Origin: UBA9659 sp965208605
GTDB lineage: Bacteria; Pseudomonadota; Gammaproteobacteria; Pseudomonadales; Azotimanducaceae
Assembly (NCBI GenBank): GCA_965208605.1
Contig: OZ242345.1
Span: 1,612,001 to 1,676,000 of the forward strand
Reading direction: 5' to 3'
DNA: 64,000 nucleotides
Each line of letters opens with the position of its first letter. Position 1 is the stretch's first letter. A program made the position numbers and the translations under genes. Under the pieces are notes generated by a model that ran no database searches, had not been told where the DNA came from, and saw only the letters and a program-made list of their open reading frames with translations. Below, piece by piece: positions 8,397 to 17,443 of the stretch.

Positions 8397-9611
8397 TTAG
8401 TGCACCGCCCATTCAATCTTATCCATATCAATGCCATCCTTGTACATATCCCAAAGCGGGGACAGCTCGCGCAACTTCTCTACTGCAGCACGCACCCTGG
8501 CGATTGCCATATCTACATCTTTTTCCGTAGTGAACCGACCTATTGAAAAGCGCAAGGAACTGTGTGCCTGCTCGTCATTCATGCCCAGAGCACGCAACAC
8601 ATAAGAAGGCTCAAGACTCGCCGAGGTACATGCTGAACCGGATGACACCGCAAGCTCTGGCAGTGACATGATGAGGGATTCACCCTCCACATAATTAAAA
8701 CTGATATTAAAGATACCCGCAACACGATGCTCCAGGTCGCCAGAGACATGCACTTCTTCCATATCTTTTAGACCATTCCAGAGGCGTTGCCTCAGTGCCA
8801 GGATGTGTTTGCTTTCTTCGTGCATTTCCGCTTGGGCAATGTGAAATGCTTCCCCCATGCCGACCAGTTGATGGGTCGCAAGGGTGCCCGAGCGCATACC
8901 GCGTTCATGCCCGCCACCGTGCATCTGCGCCTCTAATCGGACTCGCGGCTTGCGCCTGACGAAGAGTGCGCCGACCCCTTTGGGACCATATATCTTGTGC
9001 GCGGAGAAGGACATGAGGTCTACTTTCAACTCACTGAGATCAATATCTATCTTGCCCGCACTCTGGGCAGCGTCCACATGGAAAAACACCTTACGCGCTC
9101 GGGTCACCTCGCCAATCGCGGCAATGTCATTGAGCACGCCAATTTCATTATTGACATGCATGATGCTGACTAGGGTGGTGTCTTCACGAATGGCGGCGGC
9201 GACACTGTCTGGGGTAATCAACCCCGTTTTACCTGGGTCAAGGTAGGTGACTTCAAAACCCTCTCGTTCAAGGTGTCGGCAGGTATCCAGCACCGCTTTA
9301 TGTTCAATTTTAGAGGTCACAATATGTTGCCCCTTGCTCTTGTAGAAGCGGGCGACACCTTTGATCGCGAGATTATCGGCTTCGGTTGCCCCTGAGGTCC
9401 AGACAATTTCCCGCGGGTCACACACCACCAGGTCAGCCACCCGACGTCTGGCGATTTCCACCGCCTCTTCTGCTTCCCAGCCAAACTTGTGGGAACGACT
9501 GGCCGGGTTGCCAAAATTCCCCTCCGCAACCAGGCATTTGTTCATTTCCTGGACTACACGGGGATCAACAGGGGTGGTTGCTGCATAGTCAAGATATATG
9601 GGGGTCTTCAT
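8397..9611 (-). CDS. iscS: Cysteine desulfurase IscS
   Basis: 404 aa, the normal length. The PLP lysine is Lys206 (SFSAHKIYGPKG) and the persulfide cysteine is Cys328 (AVSSGSACTSASLEPSY), both at E. coli positions. The enzyme removes sulfur from cysteine and supplies it to IscU and to tRNA thiolation. It follows iscR with an 81-bp gap in the isc operon. Confidence 0.98.
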   Translation of the reverse strand: MKTPIYLDYAATTPVDPRVVQEMNKCLVAEGNFGNPASRSHKFGWEAEEAVEIARRRVADLVVCDPREIVWTSGATEADNLAIKGVARFYKSKGQHIVTSKIEHKAVLDTCRHLEREGFEVTYLDPGKTGLITPDSVAAAIREDTTLVSIMHVNNEIGVLNDIAAIGEVTRARKVFFHVDAAQSAGKIDIDLSELKVDLMSFSAHKIYGPKGVGALFVRRKPRVRLEAQMHGGGHERGMRSGTLATHQLVGMGEAFHIAQAEMHEESKHILALRQRLWNGLKDMEEVHVSGDLEHRVAGIFNISFNYVEGESLIMSLPELAVSSGSACTSASLEPSYVLRALGMNDEQAHSSLRFSIGRFTTEKDVDMAIARVRAAVEKLRELSPLWDMYKDGIDMDKIEWAVH

Positions 9612-9692
9612 TCAAGTTTACCTTTTGCTGTTTTTATCGTCAGTGGTTGTTGTTCAGTAATCGTGTTCGGGAGCCGTGTACCTGGGCCTCGG

Positions 9693-10169
9693 TCATGCTT
9701 CTGTCGTCATCGGCATACGCGCTATCTCTTCAATATTCGCATCCTGCCGTGCTGCTATTTGTTTTACTTCCCGCCGCGCAATGATACTCGCAAGGTCAAT
9801 GCCGCTCAGGAAGCCATGGATTTGGTCACTGAGCTCCGACCATAATTGATGCGACAGGCAAGTATCGCCCTGTTGGCAATCAGCACGACCGGCGCATCTT
9901 GTCGCATCCATCTGTTCGTCAACTGAATCCACTATCTCCGCGATATGGATTTCACTCGGCATGCGCTCCAATCTATACCCGCCGCCAGGTCCCCTGACGC
10001 TGCTAACCAGACCCCTATGGCGGAGCTTCGCAAACAGCTGTTCCAGATATGACAGGCTGATATTTTGGCGACGGGATATGTCCGCAAGGCTACTGCAACC
10101 GTCATGCTGATGCAGGGCAAGATCCAACATGGCCGTTACTGCATATCTTCCTTTTGCTGTTAGTCGCAT
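9693..10169 (-). CDS. iscR: Fe-S cluster regulator IscR
   Basis: 158 aa of the Rrf2 family. The N-terminal winged helix (MRLTAKGRYAVTAMLDLAL, then SLSYLEQLFAKLR and VRGPGGGYRL) is followed by the [2Fe-2S] ligands Cys92, Cys98, Cys104 and His107. IscR with cluster represses its own operon through type 1 sites. Such a site lies 37 bp upstream of the start codon, so autoregulation is well supported. Confidence 0.97.
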   Translation of the reverse strand: MRLTAKGRYAVTAMLDLALHQHDGCSSLADISRRQNISLSYLEQLFAKLRHRGLVSSVRGPGGGYRLERMPSEIHIAEIVDSVDEQMDATRCAGRADCQQGDTCLSHQLWSELSDQIHGFLSGIDLASIIARREVKQIAARQDANIEEIARMPMTTEA

Positions 10170-10205
10170 CTGCTAGTTCTCTGTTTGGGCCGCATGATGG
10201 GGAGA

Positions 10206-10230
10206 ATACCCGAGTATTTTACTCAAGTAT
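10206..10230 (-). promoter_or_regulatory. Type 1 IscR-binding site upstream of iscR
   Basis: Read on the minus strand, two half-sites, ATACTTGAGT and ACTCGGGTAT, flank a 5-bp A/T centre (AAAAT). This agrees with the known 25-bp type 1 consensus at 23 of 25 positions. The two departures are paired (GAGT/ACTC instead of GACT/AGTC), which keeps the palindrome. TATACT at the upstream edge of the site could be the -10 box of the isc promoter. Confidence 0.8.
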
Positions 10231-10319
10231 AGGCGAGAGTGCCATACTTTATTCTGAACTGATCTATCTGAGCCTATGCGATAGGGGGCATAGGGGCTAA
10301 TTCGCTTTTCATCAGCCCA

Positions 10320-10470
10320 AGAATCCAGAGGAATAAAGGCAATACCGCTCATTCCACTGGATTCCCGAGCAAGCTCGAGAATGACGGCGCGGGGCGCCGT
10401 AAACCGCCAGAAGGAGCGGGAACTCCGCGCCGTCAGGATCAAAGAAGGCGGGAATCCAGAGGAACAAAGG
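10320..10470. repeat. Dispersed hairpin repeat copy between iscR and the accessory block
   Basis: The core CTGGATTCCCGAGCAAGCTC followed by GAGAATGACGGCGCGGGGCG, plus the tail GCCGTAAACCGCCAGAAGGAG, is at about 10349-10420. Its partner CCGTCAGGATCAAAGAAGGCG and GGGAATCCAGAGGAAC follow. With the promoter region this fills the gap 10231-10611. I see no gene there. Confidence 0.75.
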
Positions 10471-10611
10471 CAACCGCCTTGGGCATTTACACATCAACAA
10501 CAAAGGGAAGTGAATCAGTGAACACATACAAGAATGACATACTTGTTTTTTACTTTCATAACAATACCTTACCATGATATTAACCATGCTTAAGTTGTCA
10601 TGACCCTTCTT

Positions 10612-11541
10612 CTATACTAGTTGCCAGATAGGTCTTTCCTGCCAGTCAGCAGGGAAACCCATTTTCTGGGTATCAATGGAATGCCGGCTAATCAGATCCT
10701 TCAATCTCTGTTTCCAATGGTGCCCTGAGCTAATAACATCCATCAGATACGCGATCATTACGAATGTGTTGGAGATCTTTCTCAAGCGCCTATCACTGTC
10801 GGGTAAATGCTGTAGGCTATTCACCAAAGTATCTGGGCCCCTGTGGGGCAACATCATTGTCTTCGTGAAATCCCGGTTCCACAACCTTGAGTGATGAGCT
10901 GCGTGATTCCTAACCAGCGATAAGTGTTGGCAAAACGAGGTCATGACCTTCTCATCGAGCCCATAAATACGACTAATGTCCTGACGGTCACTTCGGGCGG
11001 AGATGGCCGAGAACCATTTGGAGAGCTGTCCAATGGTCATGAGTTCAACCACCGCCCAAACAGGCGGTAGTGGTTCTTCGTACTTCCTAGTCAGGTGCTT
11101 GATAAAGTCTTCTTTGCTTTGAGCAACGTCATTGGCCAGTTTCGTAATTAAACCACCATAGGTCACCGGGTCTGAAAAGTTTCCAGCAAGTAAGTGCGGG
11201 TGAGCTGTAGCATGATTATGGCTAAAGTGGTATGCCATCTGAGTTCTGAGCGAAACCTCAATTCGCTCGATAGCATCGAGTGTGAGTAAGCGCAGTTCTC
11301 GATCAAAGAAGTATAGATTTAACACGTCTTCAAATCTGGCACCCGATTGGAATTGATGCGTGGCATGATCCTGTTCGAACGGAAGACAATAAGCTGCAAG
11401 CCGATAATAATTAAGTTGCGATAAATAAAACGCAGCTCCTGCTGGATCGGATACATCTAACCCATGATCTTTGAGTTTCTGTACCTGCTCATCAAATGTT
11501 TTGGGGGGCTTGGTAAAGGGGACTTTTTTTGGAGATGTCAA
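10612..11541 (-). CDS. Abi_2 (AbiD/AbiF-like) HEPN protein
   Basis: 309 aa with the Abi_2 family pattern: N-terminal FDEQVQKLKDHGL and LSQLNYYRLAAYCLPF, then FDRELRLLTLDAIERIEVSL in the centre. RNHAAHHSRLWNR near residues 212-224 contains the RNxxxH motif of HEPN ribonucleases. Known members act in phage abortive infection (AbiD, AbiF) by a nuclease mechanism. It is the first gene of the accessory block next to the isc operon and has no obvious partner. The fit to the family is good. The phage role here is inferred. Confidence 0.85.
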   Translation of the reverse strand: MTSPKKVPFTKPPKTFDEQVQKLKDHGLDVSDPAGAAFYLSQLNYYRLAAYCLPFEQDHATHQFQSGARFEDVLNLYFFDRELRLLTLDAIERIEVSLRTQMAYHFSHNHATAHPHLLAGNFSDPVTYGGLITKLANDVAQSKEDFIKHLTRKYEEPLPPVWAVVELMTIGQLSKWFSAISARSDRQDISRIYGLDEKVMTSFCQHLSLVRNHAAHHSRLWNRDFTKTMMLPHRGPDTLVNSLQHLPDSDRRLRKISNTFVMIAYLMDVISSGHHWKQRLKDLISRHSIDTQKMGFPADWQERPIWQLV

Positions 11542-11834
11542 ATCTGAGCTCCCATCTTGGACATCAGGAGTGTATTTTCATTACTCCATAAATGAGTAAC
11601 CCCTCGCGGTGCGCTGATCTGACGGGAAGCGGGAGGGGTATTGTTGCTGCTAAGTATAGTGCCCCCTCTGGCGGATTCAACCCCGATCTCACAATTGTTA
11701 GGAACACACAAACTGTCCGCTTCACATCAGCTCTTGCATAATGCCAGAAACATTCTGGATTCGGCGAGAATGACGGGGTTCAGGCTAGTTCAGTATCATT
11801 TCGTATTGGACAAGCCCCACCGCTATGCATCGCC

Positions 11835-12527
11835 TCATCTCCCGCCATTGCCATCCACGGATTCAACCTCAAGGATCGATCCCTGCTCATAGTGGTAACG
11901 CAGATAGCGCCAGTGGATAGCATCGGAGAGTGCCCGGGCTCGCATCAGCCCATAGCACTCCCCCGGGGATCTCACACTATGATAGTGAACACCGTAACTT
12001 TTGGCATTCCGCAACGCGTAACCAAGCTGCTGCGCTTGACTATAATCATCGGGGTCGTAGATGGCATGCCCGTCCAGGTGTCGCAAGTCATGCAGGGTGG
12101 CTGGCCCCAACTGCGCTCGAATAACACGCATCTCTTGAGTAGTCTTTTCGATTCTGGATTCCCGGAGAAATCGCGCTCGATGGAACGAAGACTCGGCGAT
12201 GGCCACTGCCTCATCAGCTGCGCAGTAATAGATACCAAAATTCCGGTTAAAACGGCCACCGCGACCATCCACTGGCGGGTGGGTGAAGGCCGCCATGATC
12301 CAGGACGCGCCATCACCGTAGACTCGGTCTTCTGGTGGCACCAGGCGAATGTCGCCGACTGCATCTCGCAGCCTGGGATTGGTCAGGGACTCAATGGCAT
12401 AGAGCAGGTCCCAATCCTGTGGACTGGAGACGCGCGTGAACAGGCTAATCTGGGGATAGCGTGCCAGTATGACCCGATAGACGGGCTCATTTACCGCACT
12501 GCCGGGCAGGGTATTGGTATCAATCAC
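11835..12527 (-). CDS. RES-domain toxin (NAD-targeting family)
   Basis: 230 aa. The RES domain includes VYRVILARYP near the start, GGRFNRNFGIYYCA, the nearby AVAIAESSFHRARF and SVRSPGECYGLMRARA. Arg, Tyr, Glu and Ser residues expected in the fold are in place. Characterised RES toxins degrade NAD+. The start is GTG at 12527, overlapping the stop of the antitoxin gene in TAGTG, so the pair is translationally coupled. Upstream antitoxin then toxin is the usual order for Xre-RES pairs. Confidence 0.85.
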   Translation of the reverse strand: MIDTNTLPGSAVNEPVYRVILARYPQISLFTRVSSPQDWDLLYAIESLTNPRLRDAVGDIRLVPPEDRVYGDGASWIMAAFTHPPVDGRGGRFNRNFGIYYCAADEAVAIAESSFHRARFLRESRIEKTTQEMRVIRAQLGPATLHDLRHLDGHAIYDPDDYSQAQQLGYALRNAKSYGVHYHSVRSPGECYGLMRARALSDAIHWRYLRYHYEQGSILEVESVDGNGGR

Positions 12528-12925
12528 TAGCCACCTTGTTCGGAATCAAGGAAATTCCTGACCAGGGCCAGGTCCACCACCTGCCCGGCAAGCAACCGAG
12601 CCAGCGGCGCTGTGCCATTGAACAGCGGGTTATCGTTGGGTGTGGCCAACCACTGCTCGGCCATTGCCTGGTCAGGTAACAGGATTTGCAAGGACTTGTA
12701 GATACCCAAGATATAGCTGGCCCGTTCCAGTAGGTCCCGGGTCAACCTGGCCTTTTCCGGCTGGCTCTTCCAGTTGTAGAAGGTCTTCTCATTGCTGAGC
12801 CCCAACAGAGTCATCTGCTGGGTACCGGTCAGGCACCACTGGCTGAAGATATTGAAAATCGCCGGCAGCAGTGAGCTGGTGACACTGGCACCACCCTGTA
12901 GCAGTTGTTCGGCTTGAACGCCCAT
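12527..12925 (-). CDS. Xre/MbcA/ParS-type antitoxin
   Basis: 132 aa from ATG at 12925, which has a strong ribosome-binding site (GGGGGTG, 5 nt before). In-frame ATGs at 12937 and 12961 lie against or beyond the operator, so they are less likely. The helical N-terminal part (IFSQWCLTGTQQMTLLGLSN, then KTFYNWKS) is the Xre-like DNA-binding fold. The C-terminus (WLATPNDNPLFNGTAPLARL) is the DUF2384 toxin-binding motif. It should neutralise the RES toxin and repress the operon. Confidence 0.88.
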   Translation of the reverse strand: MGVQAEQLLQGGASVTSSLLPAIFNIFSQWCLTGTQQMTLLGLSNEKTFYNWKSQPEKARLTRDLLERASYILGIYKSLQILLPDQAMAEQWLATPNDNPLFNGTAPLARLLAGQVVDLALVRNFLDSEQGG

Positions 12926-12937
12926 GTTCACCCCCAT

Positions 12938-12990
12938 TACTGTATTTTTACAGTATCTCAATACAGCCTAGTAAACTGTAGTGTTACAGT
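12938..12990 (-). promoter_or_regulatory. Two palindromic operators of the Xre-RES operon
   Basis: 12938-12955 is TACTGTA-TTTT-TACAGTA, and 12975-12990 is ACTGTA-GTGT-TACAGT. Both share ACTGTA, a 4-bp centre and TACAGT, and their centres are 36 bp apart. A half-site (ATACAG) lies between them at 12961-12966. The position directly before the antitoxin start fits binding by the antitoxin. Confidence 0.75.
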
Positions 12991-13127
12991 CAAGGGTATC
13001 AGAGGGACTATCAGAGGGATTTTTTGAAGGTATTGACCACGGTGGTACTGGCAAAATCGTCAGGATGCTACTTATGATACGCAGTAGTTGTAGTCTGTTT
13101 GAGTCTGCATGAGCTATATCTAAAACT

Positions 13128-14540
13128 CTAGATAACCTCTATTGTCAGCGCCTTCCAGCCATGGCTATTCTTTTTTCGATTGAAGTCGAGAATTCGCAAA
13201 ACCTTCACTATTTGGCCATCCATATCCTGCTTAAGCAGGTCTTTGGGAACATAGGTGTCATCGACAAAACCGAAACCATTAGCCTTTATATTTAAGGTTC
13301 CTTTTTGATAACTGACATCATCCATGTTTTCTGGATCACAGGGCTCAGCGGCGATGGGAGATTGCTCTTCTGCAGACAGGGTCAGGCGCACATAATCCCC
13401 GAGACTTGGGAGGTTTTTCAGGCTATATAGGCCTAGCCTGATTGCAATATTCTGGTGCCTGTTGAGATACGCATGAAAGCCTTTTCCCGAAGCATGAATA
13501 TTTTGAACAACAGCGATGCGCTGCTCTTGTTTTCCGAATAGAAAATCCAACGCGGTGACTGCCTGCTTCTCCAAGAAGGGCGGGAGCAACTCTAAATCAA
13601 CTTCCGCATGGTACCAAGGCTGGTTCATGAGCCGCGCTAAGTCGGGTTTTATTTTCCAGTCTTTCTTAACATAATGGTCGACTGCTCGATTAACACACAT
13701 TGATGCTTCATCATCAAAATTTTGTTCCGCTAACAATAGAGCGAAATCTTTAAGTATAGGTAACGCGAAAGAATCATCATTCACACAGCAAAGTGCTTTC
13801 GAAAACAACACTATAGCCGCATCTTGGTCTTCTTCACGAAATGTCGTTGCTAGAGCAGCCCATGCCCATGACTCGGTCTGCTTACTTTTCAAAACGACTA
13901 ATGCACAATCCCTCGCCTGGTCAAACCGCTTAGCCCGGATAAGACATTTGGCTTCATCGTGATCTAGCCAAATTTTATGTTGCTTGTCTTTTGCTTCACG
14001 TCTTGTCTTTGAGAAAAGTAGGCTAATTTCGTCAATTGTCAATTGTCGTACTTCCTCATTCTCCATCCAGGCTCCCGCCACCTTCCTTGAGAATTTGAGC
14101 ATCAAACTTGGAAATTCGCCCTTTTCGTTTATATATGGCTGCTTATCTTCATCGTTAAAAAGATGGCTTGAATGGTTGAACAATAAAACGACCAGCTTTG
14201 GTATATATTCAAGATTTTTTTGGAATATTAAAAGCAGTCTTCGGTATTCGATGCCCCCGGGCGGAATATCCAATTTTATAATCCGATCAAGTAAAGAATT
14301 GATATGCTTTAACTCGGTTGATGTGGGGGCGTGTGTGGCGCGATTACCACCGAGTTCCACACGTTCTTTGAGGCTACTTTGTACTTTTTTCAAATACTCA
14401 TAACACACCCAAAAGAATGCACGCTTGATATACATATCGTTAGGATGATCTTGTACCGCTGGACAGCCAAGCTTCCATGCCTCTGGCAAATTCCCAGACT
14501 TACGCAGGCTAGTAATCTGTTGAAATAATGATTCACTCAT
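13128..14540 (-). CDS. TPR-like protein with C-terminal OB/CSD-like domain
   Basis: 470 aa from ATG at 14540; the TTG two codons earlier is less likely. The bulk is alpha-helical. Repeat-like segments such as KSGNLPEAWKLGCPAVQDHP, AKRFDQARDCALVVLKSK and DAAIVLFSKALCCVNDDSFA look like tetratricopeptide repeats. The last ~60 residues (GTLNIKANGFGFVDD, TYVPKDLL, GQIVKVLRIL) resemble the cold-shock-like OB domain at the N-terminus of RNase R and Rho, so RNA or DNA binding is possible. Its ATG overlaps the TGA of the NERD-helicase gene by 8 nt (ATGAGTGA), so the two are coupled and probably form one system. No published function is known to me. Confidence 0.6.
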   Translation of the reverse strand: MSESLFQQITSLRKSGNLPEAWKLGCPAVQDHPNDMYIKRAFFWVCYEYLKKVQSSLKERVELGGNRATHAPTSTELKHINSLLDRIIKLDIPPGGIEYRRLLLIFQKNLEYIPKLVVLLFNHSSHLFNDEDKQPYINEKGEFPSLMLKFSRKVAGAWMENEEVRQLTIDEISLLFSKTRREAKDKQHKIWLDHDEAKCLIRAKRFDQARDCALVVLKSKQTESWAWAALATTFREEDQDAAIVLFSKALCCVNDDSFALPILKDFALLLAEQNFDDEASMCVNRAVDHYVKKDWKIKPDLARLMNQPWYHAEVDLELLPPFLEKQAVTALDFLFGKQEQRIAVVQNIHASGKGFHAYLNRHQNIAIRLGLYSLKNLPSLGDYVRLTLSAEEQSPIAAEPCDPENMDDVSYQKGTLNIKANGFGFVDDTYVPKDLLKQDMDGQIVKVLRILDFNRKKNSHGWKALTIEVI

Positions 14541-17406
14541 TTGCAAAATCCTTCTTAAATCGGTCCGCTACATCTTCGGAGTCTGCCTGATGTACCTTAA
14601 CGCTACTGATGGCACCCTTTTTGGATATAGCAGCTGATGGCACATTAATCTCCAGTTTAATTTTCCCCAGGGCATGTTCGACAATTAAATAGGCTTTATA
14701 GTTTTTTTCATCCACTGAAAGAATTGACCAATTTTTACTGAGCAAATGCTCTTTTATTGTATCTACCCCGTCCTCAATGTTCTTATCTCTAAAGATCGGG
14801 TTGGTAGCAAGTAACTTCTTGATTTCGACTAATAGCTTCTCCTTCTTAACGTCCACCTTACCAATGGACACCTCATATTTATCGTTGTAACTAAGATCAA
14901 CAGTGACTTCGCCTTTATCACTCGTGAGAAAGTAGCGTTCTTGGTGATTGTGCTGCGTAATATTTCCTATGTGCCAATCGGTGTCATTAATAAGTTCATA
15001 AATGGTTAGTAATAGTGCCAGCAGCCTCGGTTCTGTATTGCTAAAGCCACTCGGGAATGGTGTCTCAAGCTCCGCATCAGTAGGTTTTCGATCTTGCTGG
15101 TAATAAAGCCTGGGCCTAACAGGTAGCGGTACCAGTCGAGAACATTCAAAACTCCACTGCGTTTTTGATAGCGGGGTGAGTTCTGGATAGTCTATGATCT
15201 GCAATGTGTCTGAGGTACACGTGGTGGCGGTGTAAAGCCGCCTGAAATAGCCGTCCGTTGCCGGATTTTCAGTATCGTGGGCAACCCTACCCTCAAGCCA
15301 CACCCTCGGCAAGGGATCGCATCCCTGAGCACGATGCACAGTCAGCGCATACGCATAGCGCAAGCGAGCCACATTGGTGTAGTGACTCTCCTTCACCAAC
15401 ATATCATGCTTCGTCTTATACTGATGCAGTGCTTTCTTATACTGCTCACATGCTTCCTTATACTTAGCGTCACCCTTATTATTCGTTGAACCCAGTTTTG
15501 TCTTCATCACATCCAGTTTTGTCTTCATTACATCCAGTTTTGTCTTTTGATCAGACAAGACAGCATCTGCTTCCTCCCTCGCCCAGATTCGCAACGCTAT
15601 GGCCTGGTCTGGAGGTAACTCGGGCTTCGGTGCTGAGAGAAAATCAGGCAGATAGCGGATTGTCGCAGTGCGACCAGAGTATTCAATATCGGCCTTAGCG
15701 AAGTCGACTGAAACCGGGCCTTCTCGACCCTTGAGATTTATTGATTTTGTTTTAATTTCTCCATCGGACGAGGTTACGTGAGCAAATACACCAAAACTGA
15801 CCCATTCAATATCAGTCTGATTGTATTTGTTTTTTTGCAGCTTAGGCGTCTGATTGTATATATCAACTATATCGCCAACGGCCAATATGTTAAGGCTTGA
15901 TGCGCTGAGATATTTACTTCTAATGCTGTTATTAACTGCTTGCGCTCTCTTATGAGTTGGGCAGAGGTAGACTGCCTCACGAGGCCACTGGAGCAGGCTT
16001 TTGGCGATATTGTCGGTCTGCTCGCCTTTAGAAATCGTTCTTATAGTGCCTTGTTGACATAAGGGTAACCGCACAAACTTTTTGGCTTTAATCTGCTCGA
16101 TGAGAACCTTCTGAAAATCCAATATTTCAATAGGCGCTTTATCATCACGATCTTGGGAGTTCAGTTCTGTCCGATTAAAGCCGATATTATGCTGTTTGAA
16201 TATCTGACATCCGAGCAAGCTTTTGTCCTGTCCCCCTCTGGTTAATTGATACGGATCACCTATCAACAAAATCTTCGGCAGGTCTGAAAATTCAAGTGCT
16301 TCGTGAGCATCCATACCTTCTTGATATTCTTTATTTCTAAATGAATCCAGAAAGTCCCGCAAAATGAAACCACTACCATAAACACTAGTTTCCAATTCCC
16401 ACAGACTGTCTCCAAGTAAATGCGCATCCAAAATGATGATGATGTCTTTGTTAGGATCAATAGGCTTACGATTTACCGGATAAATTTCCTTTTCATTCTT
16501 GATTTCGTTTGGGTTCCCAGCATAAAGCCAAGTATATATGCTACTAACATCGTCGAGCCCGCTGGCTTTATAACGATTAGCGATGCGTACATTGGGCGAT
16601 AGAAAAATGGGCGTCTTCCCTTTGCGCACGAATTCAGCGATGGCGGCCCTTCGCACCTTGGCTTTGCCCGTATAAAAGGCACCCGCGAGAGAGAACACCT
16701 TGTTAGCATCATCTGCGAGCCAGTCTTTGATTTCCATGAGCGCTTTAGTTTGCTCGCTGTTGGGCGGAAATTGAATTGCTTCATCTTCATCCTCAAATGT
16801 CGGTATGGGGACCTCCAAAGGACGTCCATCGGGATGATAAGCGGGCACATCAAACTTAGATATCACCAACGCAATATCAGCATCAGAAAAGCTGATTGCA
16901 GGGCTTACTATTGCGTCTGTTGCCCGTATCACTGATAACATATCGGCAATATGAAACCACCGGCTGACTGTATGAGGCAGTGTAGTTGCGTCAAACTTGA
17001 TTGTTTGATGGAAGAGGCAAAGTCCAGATATGTGTCCTAACTCCGGGGAGGATTGAAATTTAATTTGGTTCTTCAGATAGTTGAGCAGATGATATTTATT
17101 AGCTCTGATTTGCTGATACGGATTCGTTTTGTTGCCTCCGCGCACATCTTTGCCATCAATTTTCCATCGCCCATTCTCTGAAAACGTTAGAGCGCCTCCA
17201 TAATCCTTGAAATCAATGACGATTAACGCGTTTCTCTTGATGATGAGCGCGTCTATTTCACGCCCATCAACATAGAAATTCCCTAGCAGATGTAGAGGCT
17301 CGTCCTGTTCTCCCCAATGCATTTGGAGAAGATCGTGCAGCTGATTGAATGCACGGTTTTCATGTGCATGACTAAAAGGAGTTGCTCTGTAAGCTTTATA
17401 AGTCAC
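14533..17406 (-). CDS. NERD-domain superfamily 1 helicase-like protein
   Basis: 957 aa. Residues 15-115 form a NERD nuclease domain with Asp52 (REIDALII), Asp65 and Lys67 (VIDFKDYGG), so the D...D-x-K site is intact. From about 215 a UvrD/RecD-like ATPase follows: Walker A is GAFYTGKA at 242-249, with the lysine kept but Ala instead of Thr/Ser; Walker B-like IIIILDAHL at 322-330; GDPYQL at 383-388. YALTVHRAQG near residue 690 is the C-terminal motif of this helicase group. The region around residues 640 contains in-frame KTKLDVM repeats. The last ~170 residues are of unknown fold. It is translationally coupled to the TPR/OB gene. Confidence 0.75.
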   Translation of the reverse strand: MTYKAYRATPFSHAHENRAFNQLHDLLQMHWGEQDEPLHLLGNFYVDGREIDALIIKRNALIVIDFKDYGGALTFSENGRWKIDGKDVRGGNKTNPYQQIRANKYHLLNYLKNQIKFQSSPELGHISGLCLFHQTIKFDATTLPHTVSRWFHIADMLSVIRATDAIVSPAISFSDADIALVISKFDVPAYHPDGRPLEVPIPTFEDEDEAIQFPPNSEQTKALMEIKDWLADDANKVFSLAGAFYTGKAKVRRAAIAEFVRKGKTPIFLSPNVRIANRYKASGLDDVSSIYTWLYAGNPNEIKNEKEIYPVNRKPIDPNKDIIIILDAHLLGDSLWELETSVYGSGFILRDFLDSFRNKEYQEGMDAHEALEFSDLPKILLIGDPYQLTRGGQDKSLLGCQIFKQHNIGFNRTELNSQDRDDKAPIEILDFQKVLIEQIKAKKFVRLPLCQQGTIRTISKGEQTDNIAKSLLQWPREAVYLCPTHKRAQAVNNSIRSKYLSASSLNILAVGDIVDIYNQTPKLQKNKYNQTDIEWVSFGVFAHVTSSDGEIKTKSINLKGREGPVSVDFAKADIEYSGRTATIRYLPDFLSAPKPELPPDQAIALRIWAREEADAVLSDQKTKLDVMKTKLDVMKTKLGSTNNKGDAKYKEACEQYKKALHQYKTKHDMLVKESHYTNVARLRYAYALTVHRAQGCDPLPRVWLEGRVAHDTENPATDGYFRRLYTATTCTSDTLQIIDYPELTPLSKTQWSFECSRLVPLPVRPRLYYQQDRKPTDAELETPFPSGFSNTEPRLLALLLTIYELINDTDWHIGNITQHNHQERYFLTSDKGEVTVDLSYNDKYEVSIGKVDVKKEKLLVEIKKLLATNPIFRDKNIEDGVDTIKEHLLSKNWSILSVDEKNYKAYLIVEHALGKIKLEINVPSAAISKKGAISSVKVHQADSEDVADRFKKDFANE
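15492..15547 (-). repeat. In-frame 21-bp tandem repeat in the NERD-helicase gene
   Basis: The unit (CCAGTTTTGTCTTCATCACAT on the plus strand, one base varying) occurs about 2.7 times. It encodes MKTKLDVMKTKLDVMKTKL in a coiled-coil-like linker. The near identity of the copies points to recent slippage. Confidence 0.75.
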
Positions 17407-17443
17407 TGGAATCTACATAAACCAATAGGTTACACCTATCCGA

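Noticed and set aside
11892..12530. Long plus-strand frame (212 aa)
   Set aside because: It is the antisense of the RES toxin gene, whose domain motifs are clear.
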